This document shows positions 7,701 to 14,903 of a stretch of DNA of 31,834 bases, one piece after another. The stretch is from NCBI GenBank assembly GCA_964385465.1, contig CAYLPJ010000065.1, positions 1 to 31,834 of the forward strand, in the 5' to 3' direction. Below the pieces are notes generated by a model. It had not been told where the DNA came from. It saw only the letters and a program-made list of their open reading frames with translations, and made no database searches. Origin of the DNA: CAYLPJ01 sp964385465. GTDB taxonomy: Bacteria > Planctomycetota > Phycisphaerae > SM23-33. Position 1 is the first letter of the stretch. Every line of letters begins with the position of its first letter. The translations under genes were made by a program, and so were the position numbers.

Positions 7701-8472
7701 CCACGCGGTTCAGCTCCACCGTCCGGGCGCTGACGTCCAGGTTCGCCTCGCGGATCGCCGCGGTGACCTGCGGCAGGGCGATCCCGCGCGCACGCATGGC
7801 GTCGGGATCGAGCTCGACGTGGTACTCCCGCACGTACCCGCCGACCGAGGCGACCTCCGCGACGCCCTCGACGGCCGCCAGGGCGTACTTGACCACCGTG
7901 TCCTGAATCGTGCGGAGCTGCTCGAGGTCCCACCCGCCGGTGGGCCGGCCCTGGCGGTCGGCGCCCTCCAGCGTGTACCAGTAGATCTGCCCCAGCGCCG
8001 TCGCGTCCGGGCCCAAGGTGGGGCGCACGTCCGGCGGGACCGTCCCCGGCGGAAGCGACGAGAGCTTCTCCAGCAGCCGCGTGCGGGACTCGTAGAACTC
8101 CGAGCCCTCGCCGAAGATCACGTACACGAACGACGCGCCGTACATCGACGAACTGCGGACGGTCTTGACGTCCTTGAGCCCCAGCAGCGCCGCGGTCAGG
8201 GGCAGGGAGATCTGGTCGTCGACGTCGCGAGGGGAGTGGCCGGGCCAGTCGGTGACGACGATCTGCTGGTTTTCGCCGATGTCGGGGATGGCGTCGACGG
8301 CGACGCGTGCGCGGGGCATCGGGCCGAGGTCCCAATCGAACGGCGCGGTGGCCAGCCCCGCGCCGACCAGGAACACCAGCAGAACGCCGACGACGAGCTT
8401 GTGGGTCAGCACCCAGCGCAGCACCCGCCCGAGAACGCCTTGCTGCTCCGGAATCTGCGGGTAGTCGCTCAT
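4735..8472 (-). CDS. cusA: CusA/CzcA-type heavy-metal RND efflux pump
   Basis: 1245 residues, about 200 more than E. coli CusA (1047, as I recall). The RND fold is complete: TM1 (26-42), a first periplasmic domain, TM2-6 (428-580), a second periplasmic domain (about 715-1050) and C-terminal helices. D490 in the TM4 motif GTIVDMGIV is the expected proton-relay acid. M733 (LWMP), M783 (PLSM) and M844 (RLVM) align, by motif and spacing, with the CusA copper methionines M573, M623 and M672, pointing to Cu(I)/Ag(I). Insertions stand out: 352-402 in the first porter domain, two apparent extra membrane helices (about 595-613 and 627-645), and 684-716. The start has only a weak ribosome site; the adaptor gene ends 31 bases upstream. 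Confidence 0.93.
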   Translation of the reverse strand: MSDYPQIPEQQGVLGRVLRWVLTHKLVVGVLLVFLVGAGLATAPFDWDLGPMPRARVAVDAIPDIGENQQIVVTDWPGHSPRDVDDQISLPLTAALLGLKDVKTVRSSSMYGASFVYVIFGEGSEFYESRTRLLEKLSSLPPGTVPPDVRPTLGPDATALGQIYWYTLEGADRQGRPTGGWDLEQLRTIQDTVVKYALAAVEGVAEVASVGGYVREYHVELDPDAMRARGIALPQVTAAIREANLDVSARTVELNRVEYFVRGVGLLKRIEDLEGAVVAPGADGGAPVLLRQIASVTLGPARRRGALDRRGVEAVGGVVVARHGANPMRVIQGVRRAVAELEPSLPRKVLIDFARAERDDVVAYARARGFEAYRDGRIDQRAWLDHLTAVDPDDRPGWATVSRLTLVPFYDRTKLIDETLGTLEDALTLEVLVTLLVVIVMVAHLRGSLLIGSMLPLAVLICFIAMRLFDVDANIVALSGIAIAIGTIVDMGIVLCESILRELDAAPPDVPRLEVVHRAASEVGGAVLTAVATTVVSFLPVFTMVGQEGKLFRPLAFTKTFALIASVLVALLVLPPAAQLIFRRSRRPDRLRRAMRWVAYAVLVAGVGLLLTRLWEPLGPRRGVVRNTVFVGGLVASLLILFRLFQWGYPWILAWCLRHKALFLSLPAVLVVLALAVWLGFATVFAPVRGAAEAVGLGDRLKRSRFWAGGTDAFPGLGREFMPRLDEGSFLWMPTISVHGSIAEALDVLSHQDRAFAAIPEVETVVGKIGRVDSALDPAPLSMIETVIAYRPEYRTDPNGRRVRQWRDHIRSPDDIWQEIVRAGRFPGSTSAPKLQPIETRLVMLQTGMTAKMGVKIRGEDLEDIEAAGIAIEAALREMTDVVQPGTVNAERIVGKPYLVMDVHEPEAQRRLQQHGLRAAGVLRTVQAAVGGRIVTYTVEGRQRTAVRVQYQRELRDEIEAMRRVLVPTPRGPQVPLGELVDVRYVRGPQMIRSENTFKVGYVTFGGREGLAEVEVVRAAREGLARRVADGRLVLPGGVGYEFAGAWEAEVRASRTLAFILPVAGLIIFLLLYLQFQSVLNTAIVFLGVIVAFSGGFLLIWLYGRPEFLDVDVLGRSLRDVFQLRPINLSVAVWVGFLALFGIATDDGVVMATYLEQSFRRRRPERTADIRRAVVAAGTRRVRPCLMTTATTLLALLPVLTSTGRGSDIMIPMAIPSFGGMAVEVLTMLVVPVLYCMLRERAAKE

Positions 8473-8503
8473 GTCGCGGTGTGGTCCCGGTGGGCGGAGG
8501 CGG

Positions 8504-10531
8504 TCACGGCGCGGACGCCGGCGGGGCGATGGTCTCCTCGACGCTGCCGCAGCGGAGCATGCTCGCGCCGAAGTAGGGGTTGCGGAGCTCCTCTTCGGCC
8601 TGGAGCCAGCTCGCGCCGCGATTGCTGAACGCCATCGGGCAGTGCATCACGTACAGCGCCCGACCTCCCGGCGGGCCGAAGTGCCTGGCCACGATCTCCA
8701 CCCGTCGGCTGAGCGGCTGAAACGCGGCACGGACGGCCTGGATGTCCTCGCCCCCGGCCGCGGAGGTCAGCAGTTGGGCGAGGTCGGCGGCGGCCTTGCC
8801 CCACACCTCGCCCGCGCCGTCGGGCAGGGCCGAGGCGTCCACCCCGGCGAGGGCCTCGGCCCCGCGGTCGGCGGCGGCGCGTGCGGCGTTGGCGTCGTCG
8901 CCGGCGAGGGCGGACGCGACGGCGAGGTAGGCGTCGAAGACCTTCGCCAACCCCTCGCGGAAGGCCGACCCCTGGCGGTCGAGCTCGACGAGAAGGGGCG
9001 TCGCCGGCGCCCCCTCGACCGGTTGGGTCGCCGGCGGGGGGTTCATCATGCTGGTCAGCCCGCGGAGCTGGCGTTCGCTGTCGATCTTGAAATTCCCGCG
9101 GGTGACGACCTGCTCTCCCTCGGCCAGGCCGGCGCGGACGAGGTAGTAGTCCCCCGCACGGGGCCCGAGGGTGACCTGCCGGGGGACATAGGCGGACCGG
9201 CCCGGGTCGCGATCGGGGCGCTCGACGTACGCTACGGCCCGCCGGCCGGTCTGGAGCACCGCCGACGCCGGCACGACCAGGGGCTTGGGCGCCGTCTCGC
9301 GGTCGACGCCGACGTAGCCCAGCGCCTCGGCCGGCTCCAGGGGCATGCCGCAGATATCGCAAGAGCCCGGGGAGGGCTTGACCACCCCCGGGTGCATCGG
9401 GCAAAGCCACTTGTCGGCCAGGGCGGTGTCGATGACCTTGCCCCCGGCGGCCACCTCCGCCCGCACGACGGCGCGGACGTACAGGCCGGGTTTGAGGCGC
9501 CCGTCGGCGTTCTCGGCCGTCACGCGGAGCTTGACCGTCCGCGTCCGCTCCTCGACGATCGGCGAGATGAAGCTGATCCGCCCGTCGAACTGCTCGCCGG
9601 GATACGCCTCGGCGGCGAAGGCCACCCGCTGGCCCAGGCGAAGCCAGACCAGGTCGGACTCGTAGGCGTCGAGGCGGACCCAGACCTGCGAGAGGTTGGC
9701 CAGCGTGTAGATCGGTTCGCCGGTCTTGACGTAGTCCCCCGCGTTGGCGTGTTTGCGGATCACGATCCCGCCGATGGGCGCGTGCAGCGTCAGCCGATCA
9801 CGCGGCTCGCCGGCGGCGATGATCTCGCCGATCTGCTCGGCCGTCACGCCCAGCAGGCGAAGCTTCTCCCGGGCTGCGCGGGCCGTGGCGACCGCCGATT
9901 CGCGGACGAGGTTCGGGTCGTCCGGACGAAGTCTGGAAACCGCCTCGAAGGCCTGGATCAGCTCCTCCTGGGCCCCGATCAGCTCGGGGCTGTAGAGCTC
10001 GGCCATGTGGTCCCCGGCCCGGACCGCCATGCCCGTGTAGTCCACGTACAGCCGGTCCAGCCTCCCGCCGACCCAGGCGCTGACGGTGGCGGTGCGGGTC
10101 TCGTCGTAGTCCACCGTGCCCGGCATCCGGACCTCGGCGGTGACGAACCGCCGCTCCACCGGCGCGGTTTCCAGTTGCATCAGCGTCCGGGCGCGCGGGC
10201 CGAAGCTGACCGCCTCGACGGCCCCCGGCCCGGCGGCGGCGCGGGGGATCAGCTCCATCGAGCAGATCGGGCACTTGCCCGGCTCCGGCAGGTCCACCTG
10301 CGGGTGCATCGAGCACGTCCACCGCGTCTCCGGGGGCGCCTCGGCGCCGGCCGCCGCCGGCTGCGTTGCCGGCGACGGGGAGCCCGCCGGGGCCAGCAGC
10401 CAGTGCAGACCGAAGCCCAGGACGAACGCCACGACAACCGCCGCCAGCAGCGTGCTGCCTCGCTCGAGCAGGCGCATAGCCCCCTGCCTCTCTCGCGGCG
10501 ACTCGTTCCGGGATGGGCTGCTCTCGGGCAT
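8504..10531 (-). CDS. cusB: CusB-like membrane-fusion adaptor with two heavy-metal-binding modules and DUF3347
   Basis: 675 residues; CusB-type adaptors are usually about 400. One membrane anchor lies at 26-46. Two heavy-metal-binding modules follow the pattern CxMHP...CxxCxMxL: residues 71-94 (C73, H76, C87, C90) and 375-398 (C377, H380, C391, C394). The adaptor body is 120-360 (lipoyl, hairpin and barrel regions; LTLHAPIGGIV at 247-257) and resumes at 405-495, so the second module is inserted into the body. Residues 515-668 match DUF3347 in layout, with H630-C631 and C661. It should bridge the pump and outer-membrane factor and capture metal. GGGAG lies 9 bases before this start; ATG 10477 (residue 19) is an alternative. 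Confidence 0.9.
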   Translation of the reverse strand: MPESSPSRNESPRERQGAMRLLERGSTLLAAVVVAFVLGFGLHWLLAPAGSPSPATQPAAAGAEAPPETRWTCSMHPQVDLPEPGKCPICSMELIPRAAAGPGAVEAVSFGPRARTLMQLETAPVERRFVTAEVRMPGTVDYDETRTATVSAWVGGRLDRLYVDYTGMAVRAGDHMAELYSPELIGAQEELIQAFEAVSRLRPDDPNLVRESAVATARAAREKLRLLGVTAEQIGEIIAAGEPRDRLTLHAPIGGIVIRKHANAGDYVKTGEPIYTLANLSQVWVRLDAYESDLVWLRLGQRVAFAAEAYPGEQFDGRISFISPIVEERTRTVKLRVTAENADGRLKPGLYVRAVVRAEVAAGGKVIDTALADKWLCPMHPGVVKPSPGSCDICGMPLEPAEALGYVGVDRETAPKPLVVPASAVLQTGRRAVAYVERPDRDPGRSAYVPRQVTLGPRAGDYYLVRAGLAEGEQVVTRGNFKIDSERQLRGLTSMMNPPPATQPVEGAPATPLLVELDRQGSAFREGLAKVFDAYLAVASALAGDDANAARAAADRGAEALAGVDASALPDGAGEVWGKAAADLAQLLTSAAGGEDIQAVRAAFQPLSRRVEIVARHFGPPGGRALYVMHCPMAFSNRGASWLQAEEELRNPYFGASMLRCGSVEETIAPPASAP

Positions 10532-10626
10532 CCGATCGGTCTCCCGGGGCCTTGCTGGATCGCGCCCGCATCATTGTAGAGCCGTCCGCCGCCCGGACCG
10601 GGCGCTCGGCGAAAGACCGGGACTGC

Positions 10627-12072
10627 CTACGGACGGGCGGGGCGCGTGGTCGCCGGCGTCGCGGGCCGTGTCGTGGGGCGCGTCGCCGGGGGCCCCTCGG
10701 CCGGCGGCTGCCCGACCGCCCCGCCGACAAGCATCTCCAGGCGCGCCAGCTCCCGCGCGCGGTCGACCTCGGCGCGCTCGCGGGCGAGCTGGAACTCCAG
10801 CAGGACGCGCTGGGCATCGATCAGGTCCGCGAAGCCGACCTTCCCCGCCTGGAACGCCGCCTGCGCCACCCGCAGGGCCTCTCGCGCCTTGGGCGCCAGC
10901 ACGCGGTCGTACAGCTCCGCCTTGCGCTCGGCGTCCCGGAACCGGTACGCCGTCAGCTTCACTTCCGCCTGGAGGTCGTTGAGCCGCTCGGCCCGGCGGC
11001 TCGACGCCGCACGCCGGCGGTGGCGGGCCGCACGAACGCCGGCCGCGATCTTCTCACGCCAGATCGGCAGGTTCATCCCCGCCGAGACGATCACCGGGTC
11101 CCGCCCGTCGTCGTGCGGGCTGGCGGGCCCGATGCGGTCGCGGGTGTCGATGACCTTCACGCCGACGGTCACGTCCGGCATGGCCTCGGCGCGGGCCAGG
11201 CGAATCCTCTGCTCGGCGGCGTCGACCTCCGCCAGCAGGGCCTTCAGTTCCGGGCTGGTCCGGGCCAGGCGGGCGGCGAGGTCGGCGTCGGTGAACGCCG
11301 CCGGCCGCCGGGGCGGCGCCGTCGGCCACGGTAGCGGCCCGGACCGCTCGGGGAGGTTGGCCGCCTCGGCCAGGGCGCGGCTCAGCGGCCCGCGCAGGGC
11401 ACGCTGCGACCGCAGGCGATCCTCCAGCTTGCCGATCTCCACCTGGAGGCGAATCAGATCGGGCCTCTCGGCGGCGGCCGCCCGGTAACGGGCCAGCAGC
11501 ACTCGCTCCAGCGCCCGCAGCAGGCGAAGGTTCTCGTCGGTGATCTCGGTCGAGCGGGCCAGGAAATGGTACTCCAGGAACGCGTCGGTCACGCGGTAGA
11601 TCAGCCCCAGCCTCGCCGCCTCGAAGCGGTGCCACGCCGCCCGGGCCTCGGCCTCGGCGGCGGTCGAACGATGATGGAGCTTCCCCAGCCCGGGAATCGT
11701 CTGGGCCAGCATGAAGCTCTGCCGCTGGGGCCCCACCCGGGTCTCCACCTCGCGGATGTAGTAGGCGTAGGTCAGCCGGGGATCCGGCAGCGCCCCGGCC
11801 GGGACGACCGCCTCCACCGATGACCTGTACCGATGGAACGCCGACCGCAACGGCGGGCTGTCCGCCAGCGCCGCGGCGAGGTAATCCCCCAACTGCGGCC
11901 GGGACGGGAGGTTCGCGTCGGCCGCCGCCGCTGCGCCGGTCGGCCCGGCCGGGACTGCCGCGGCGGCGTAGCCGGAGCGTCGGGCAGCACGGTGGGCCCC
12001 GGCGCCCACTGCGCAGCCGGCGACCGCCATCCCCAGCGCCGCGATCGCCGCCGTCAGCCGCGTCCATATCAT
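10627..12072 (-). CDS. TolC/CusC-family outer-membrane efflux lipoprotein
   Basis: 481 residues, normal for outer-membrane factors. A signal peptide with lipobox MAVAGC places the lipidated cysteine at C20. Two long alpha-helical, coiled-coil-like halves (about 60-250 and 265-455), each with heptad Leu/Ala/Arg/Glu patterning, are typical of the two OEP repeats. The tail (462-481) is a low-complexity run of Thr-Arg-Pro and Ala-Thr-Pro units. It is the first gene of the efflux operon, with the adaptor 95 bases downstream, and forms the trimeric exit duct of the tripartite pump. It is close in role to CusC but the symbol is left open because family subtype cannot be fixed by eye. Confidence 0.9.
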   Translation of the reverse strand: MIWTRLTAAIAALGMAVAGCAVGAGAHRAARRSGYAAAAVPAGPTGAAAAADANLPSRPQLGDYLAAALADSPPLRSAFHRYRSSVEAVVPAGALPDPRLTYAYYIREVETRVGPQRQSFMLAQTIPGLGKLHHRSTAAEAEARAAWHRFEAARLGLIYRVTDAFLEYHFLARSTEITDENLRLLRALERVLLARYRAAAAERPDLIRLQVEIGKLEDRLRSQRALRGPLSRALAEAANLPERSGPLPWPTAPPRRPAAFTDADLAARLARTSPELKALLAEVDAAEQRIRLARAEAMPDVTVGVKVIDTRDRIGPASPHDDGRDPVIVSAGMNLPIWREKIAAGVRAARHRRRAASSRRAERLNDLQAEVKLTAYRFRDAERKAELYDRVLAPKAREALRVAQAAFQAGKVGFADLIDAQRVLLEFQLARERAEVDRARELARLEMLVGGAVGQPPAEGPPATRPTTRPATPATTRPARP

Positions 12073-12404
12073 GGGCAGGTCCCTGTCGCCTCCACTATAG
12101 CGTCTCGACGGTCATGCTCAACCGGGAGCCGCGGCCTGCGTGATCGGCAGGGCACGTGCGACATCGCCCCAACCGCGGGAAGTGGACGAGAGAGCGCACG
12201 GCCCGTCGAACGCGACGAGCGCGACGGTCCGCGAGGAGGCCGGGCCGCTTCCACCCGCCCCATCCCGCCTTCTCCCGCCCCGTGGGCGGCGGCTGGCGCC
12301 GGCGCCGGTGAAGTCCGGGCCGTCCCGGACGAATGCCCTTGCAATCGACCGCGGGAAAGCGGAACCTCGTGGCAGGTTCTCGGGGGTGCGGTACGAGGCG
12401 GATC
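12073..12404. other. Divergent intergenic region
   Basis: 332 bases between the efflux operon (-) and the metallophosphoesterase (+). It contains the efflux promoter at its left end. The remainder is GC-rich; I see no gene with a ribosome site, no adjacent metal-responsive regulator gene, and no convincing rightward promoter. Confidence 0.45.
12094..12121 (-). promoter_or_regulatory. Sigma70-type promoter of the metal-efflux operon
   Basis: On the minus strand TTGAGC (12116-12121), a 16-base spacer and TATAGT (12094-12099) match the -35/-10 consensus well. Transcription would begin near 12087, only about 15 bases before the start codon, so the leader is very short. I see no obvious CueR- or CopY-type dyad in the spacer. 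Confidence 0.6.
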
Positions 12405-13310
12405 ATGGCGGACGACAAGCCTGTCTTTATCATCAGCGACCTGCACATCGGCGACGGCGGGCCGAGGGACAACTTCGGCTGCCCGGGCAGCGAGCGCCCG
12501 GACCGGCTGACGGCGTTCCTCGATCACGTCGAGGCCGCGGGGGGCGAGCTGATCATCCTCGGCGATCTGCTGGAGTTCTGGCAGGCGCCGGTCGGCGACG
12601 TCATCGCGCACAACCGCGAGCTGCTCGACCGCCTCGGGCGGATGGGTGCGGTGTACATCCTGGGCAACCACGACAGCGACCTCGCCGGCTTCGTCGGTAC
12701 GGGGCTGCTCCGCCACGACTTCTTCGACGCCATGCTCGACGTGACACCCAAGCCCGGCCGCCCCGGCGCAAGCCCGCCCTACGAGCGGCGTATCGGCGGA
12801 AAGACGTTCCGGTTGATGCACGGCCACGAGGTCGATCCCTTCAACGCCAGCCCGGCCCCGAGCTGGGGGCGGATCCTGTCGATCTTCGCGGGGATCTTCG
12901 AGGAGCACAACGGCTCGCCGCGTCTGGCCGGCGGGAAGCTGATCGAGTCCCGCCTGGAGTGGCTCGGGGAGAGGCTGCTGGGCGTATGGCACTGGCTGAC
13001 GACCTGGCTGTGGCGGATGCGCGGAGGCAGCAGCGCACCGGGGCGGCAGCTCACGCCGGCCCAGAAGCCCAGCCGCGCCGCCGAGATGCTCCGCCGCTAC
13101 CGTGCCCACCACGAACGAGGCCATTACGACGTGCTCGTCGTCGGGCATACACATCACCCGGGGCGGCTGGGCGACTGGTACCTCAACGCCGGCTGCTGGG
13201 CCAGGCAGATCGCCAACTTCGTCCGCATCGACCCCGACGGCCGGGCCGACGTCTACGACTGGGACGGCCGGCGGGCGACACCGAACACAGACACCCTTCA
13301 GGAGGGTTAG
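12405..13310 (+). CDS. Calcineurin-like metallophosphoesterase, LpxH-like
   Basis: 301 residues from the ATG at 12405, preceded by GAGG. All five signature blocks of the two-metal phosphoesterase fold are present: DLH (D12, H14), GDLLEFW (D54), GNHD (N88, H89), HGHE (H139) and GHTHH (H248, H250). The GDxxEFW form resembles UDP-2,3-diacylglucosamine hydrolases (LpxH) and their relatives. Residues 150-235 are an extra helical, Trp-rich segment between the last two blocks. There is no signal peptide, so it acts in the cytoplasm or at the inner membrane face. Its stop codon lies 5 bases before a pectate lyase gene, so the two are probably translated from one message. A lipid A role is possible; the substrate is not proven. 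Confidence 0.85.
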   Translation: MADDKPVFIISDLHIGDGGPRDNFGCPGSERPDRLTAFLDHVEAAGGELIILGDLLEFWQAPVGDVIAHNRELLDRLGRMGAVYILGNHDSDLAGFVGTGLLRHDFFDAMLDVTPKPGRPGASPPYERRIGGKTFRLMHGHEVDPFNASPAPSWGRILSIFAGIFEEHNGSPRLAGGKLIESRLEWLGERLLGVWHWLTTWLWRMRGGSSAPGRQLTPAQKPSRAAEMLRRYRAHHERGHYDVLVVGHTHHPGRLGDWYLNAGCWARQIANFVRIDPDGRADVYDWDGRRATPNTDTLQEG

Positions 13311-13315
13311 CGGCG

Positions 13316-14818
13316 ATGGAGGAGACCGAACGCGGATGCGGCTTCGCGAGCGGGCCCGCCGGGGCACCCGTTGTCTGCCTCCTGGCGATCTGGGCGTCCG
13401 TGCATGGCCCCCTGCCGTCCGCCGGCGGGGCGATGCCGGTCATTCCCGGCGCGGCGGGGTTCGGAATGGACACGCCGGCCGGCAGCGGGCGCCACCTCGA
13501 CGAGGCGAACACGCGGATCATCAAGGTGACGACGCTCAACCCGGCCGGGCCCGGCTCGCTGCGGGCGGCGCTGGAGGCCGAGGGGCCGCGGGTGGTGGTC
13601 TTCGAGGTCGGCGGGAACATCGACTTTCGGCCGATGGGCCATCTCCAGATCCGCCACCCCTACTGCACGGTGGCGGGGCAGACGGCGCCGTCGCCGGGGA
13701 TCACGCTTGTCGGCTGCGAGTTGGGGATCGGCACGCACGATGTGCTGCTCCAGCACATCCGCATCCGCGTGGGGGACCTGCGGGACCCGACGCGCCCGGT
13801 GAAGAACAAGGCCGGCTGGACGCAGTGGTCCGAGCGGGACTGCATGAAGGTCTCCGGGCGGCGCATCGTGATCGACCACTGCTCGTTCAGTTGGGCGACC
13901 GACGAGAACGTCCAGTCCAGGGCACGGGACGTGACGTTCCGGCACAACATCTTCTCCGAGGCGCTCAGCAGCGACGCCCACCACAAGGGCCAGCACTCCA
14001 AGAGCCTGCTGATCCTCAACCAGGGCCCGGGCGACCGCGTCGTCCCCGACGAGCAGATGGAGGGGCAGTACGTCGCGGTGATCGGCAACCTCTTCGCCCA
14101 CCAGAAAGACCGCTGCCCGGCCGCGGCGCAGGGGACGAAGATCGTCGTGGCCAACAACCTGATCTACAACACCGCCCGCCCGCCGGGGATCGCGATGACG
14201 TTCAGCAACAGCCCCCGCCGGGGCAGCCGCGGGGGGCCGAGCCTCGTCAGCGCGGTCGGCAACGTGATCGACCGCACGCCGGTGCTTGTCCGCGTGATCG
14301 CCCGCAACGGGCCCGTCGGGAAGATCCACCTCGCCGACTGCGTGGCGATGTACACGAACAAGGAAGGGAAGCTCGTCACCGAGCACGTGCCCGACCTGTG
14401 GGCGATGCAGCGCCGCGCCGGGCAGGACCCCAACCGCCCGTACACGAAGATCTTCACGAGCTGGTGCGGCGAGACGATCCACCCGCAGCGGTCGCGGGCG
14501 GCCGAGCCGCCGGTCGCCGTGCCGGGCCTGACCATCCGCCCCGGCGGGGAAGTCCGCGAGTGGGTCCTTGCCCGCGCCGGCGCCCGCCCGGCCGAGCGGG
14601 ACCCGGTGGACGCCCGCGTGATCCGGTCGGTTCGGCAGCGGACGGGCAAGGTCATCGCCAGCCAGTCCGACGTGGGAGGCTGGCCCGACCTGCCCCCCAC
14701 CCGCCGCACGCTGGACATCCCCGCCGCTCCCCACGCCGACGACGACGCCGACGGCTACACCAACCTCGAGGAATGGCTGCACGCCCACGCCGCGAGCGTC
14801 GAGCGCAAGGGGCGATAG
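13316..14818 (+). CDS. Secreted pectate lyase-like parallel beta-helix protein
   Basis: 500 residues. GGAGG at 13301-13305, overlapping the end of the upstream gene, fixes the start at 13316; the reading frame stays open far upstream but lacks support there. A hydrophobic signal segment spans 18-39. The catalytic-type core (about 41-345) opens with IPGAAGFGMDTPAGSGR and contains the pectate lyase block VIDHCSFSWATDENV (185-199), SLRAALEA (81-88) and repeated N-x-I/L-F/Y turns typical of a right-handed beta-helix. D/E residues here would bind calcium and act in beta-elimination of polygalacturonate. Residues 474-488 (DDDADGYTNLEEW) look like a calcium loop of the EF-hand or dockerin kind. The PL1-like assignment is by motif; true substrate unknown. 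Confidence 0.85.
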   Translation: MEETERGCGFASGPAGAPVVCLLAIWASVHGPLPSAGGAMPVIPGAAGFGMDTPAGSGRHLDEANTRIIKVTTLNPAGPGSLRAALEAEGPRVVVFEVGGNIDFRPMGHLQIRHPYCTVAGQTAPSPGITLVGCELGIGTHDVLLQHIRIRVGDLRDPTRPVKNKAGWTQWSERDCMKVSGRRIVIDHCSFSWATDENVQSRARDVTFRHNIFSEALSSDAHHKGQHSKSLLILNQGPGDRVVPDEQMEGQYVAVIGNLFAHQKDRCPAAAQGTKIVVANNLIYNTARPPGIAMTFSNSPRRGSRGGPSLVSAVGNVIDRTPVLVRVIARNGPVGKIHLADCVAMYTNKEGKLVTEHVPDLWAMQRRAGQDPNRPYTKIFTSWCGETIHPQRSRAAEPPVAVPGLTIRPGGEVREWVLARAGARPAERDPVDARVIRSVRQRTGKVIASQSDVGGWPDLPPTRRTLDIPAAPHADDDADGYTNLEEWLHAHAASVERKGR

Positions 14819-14903
14819 GCGGCCCCGCGGAGGGCAAGCTCACGCGGCTCCATGTCCGGATTCTACCGCCCCGCCGATGCGCAGGCCACGTGCGCGGGCA
14901 GTG

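Noticed and set aside
3466..8628. A 1720-codon open frame on the plus strand opposite the efflux pump
   Set aside because: It is antisense to a pump with full family motifs, lacks a ribosome site, and has the repetitive composition expected of a GC-rich shadow frame.
12140..13315. N-terminal extension of the pectate lyase frame through the phosphoesterase gene
   Set aside because: It overlaps the phosphoesterase in another frame; the GGAGG at 13301 and the signal segment after 13316 mark the real start.
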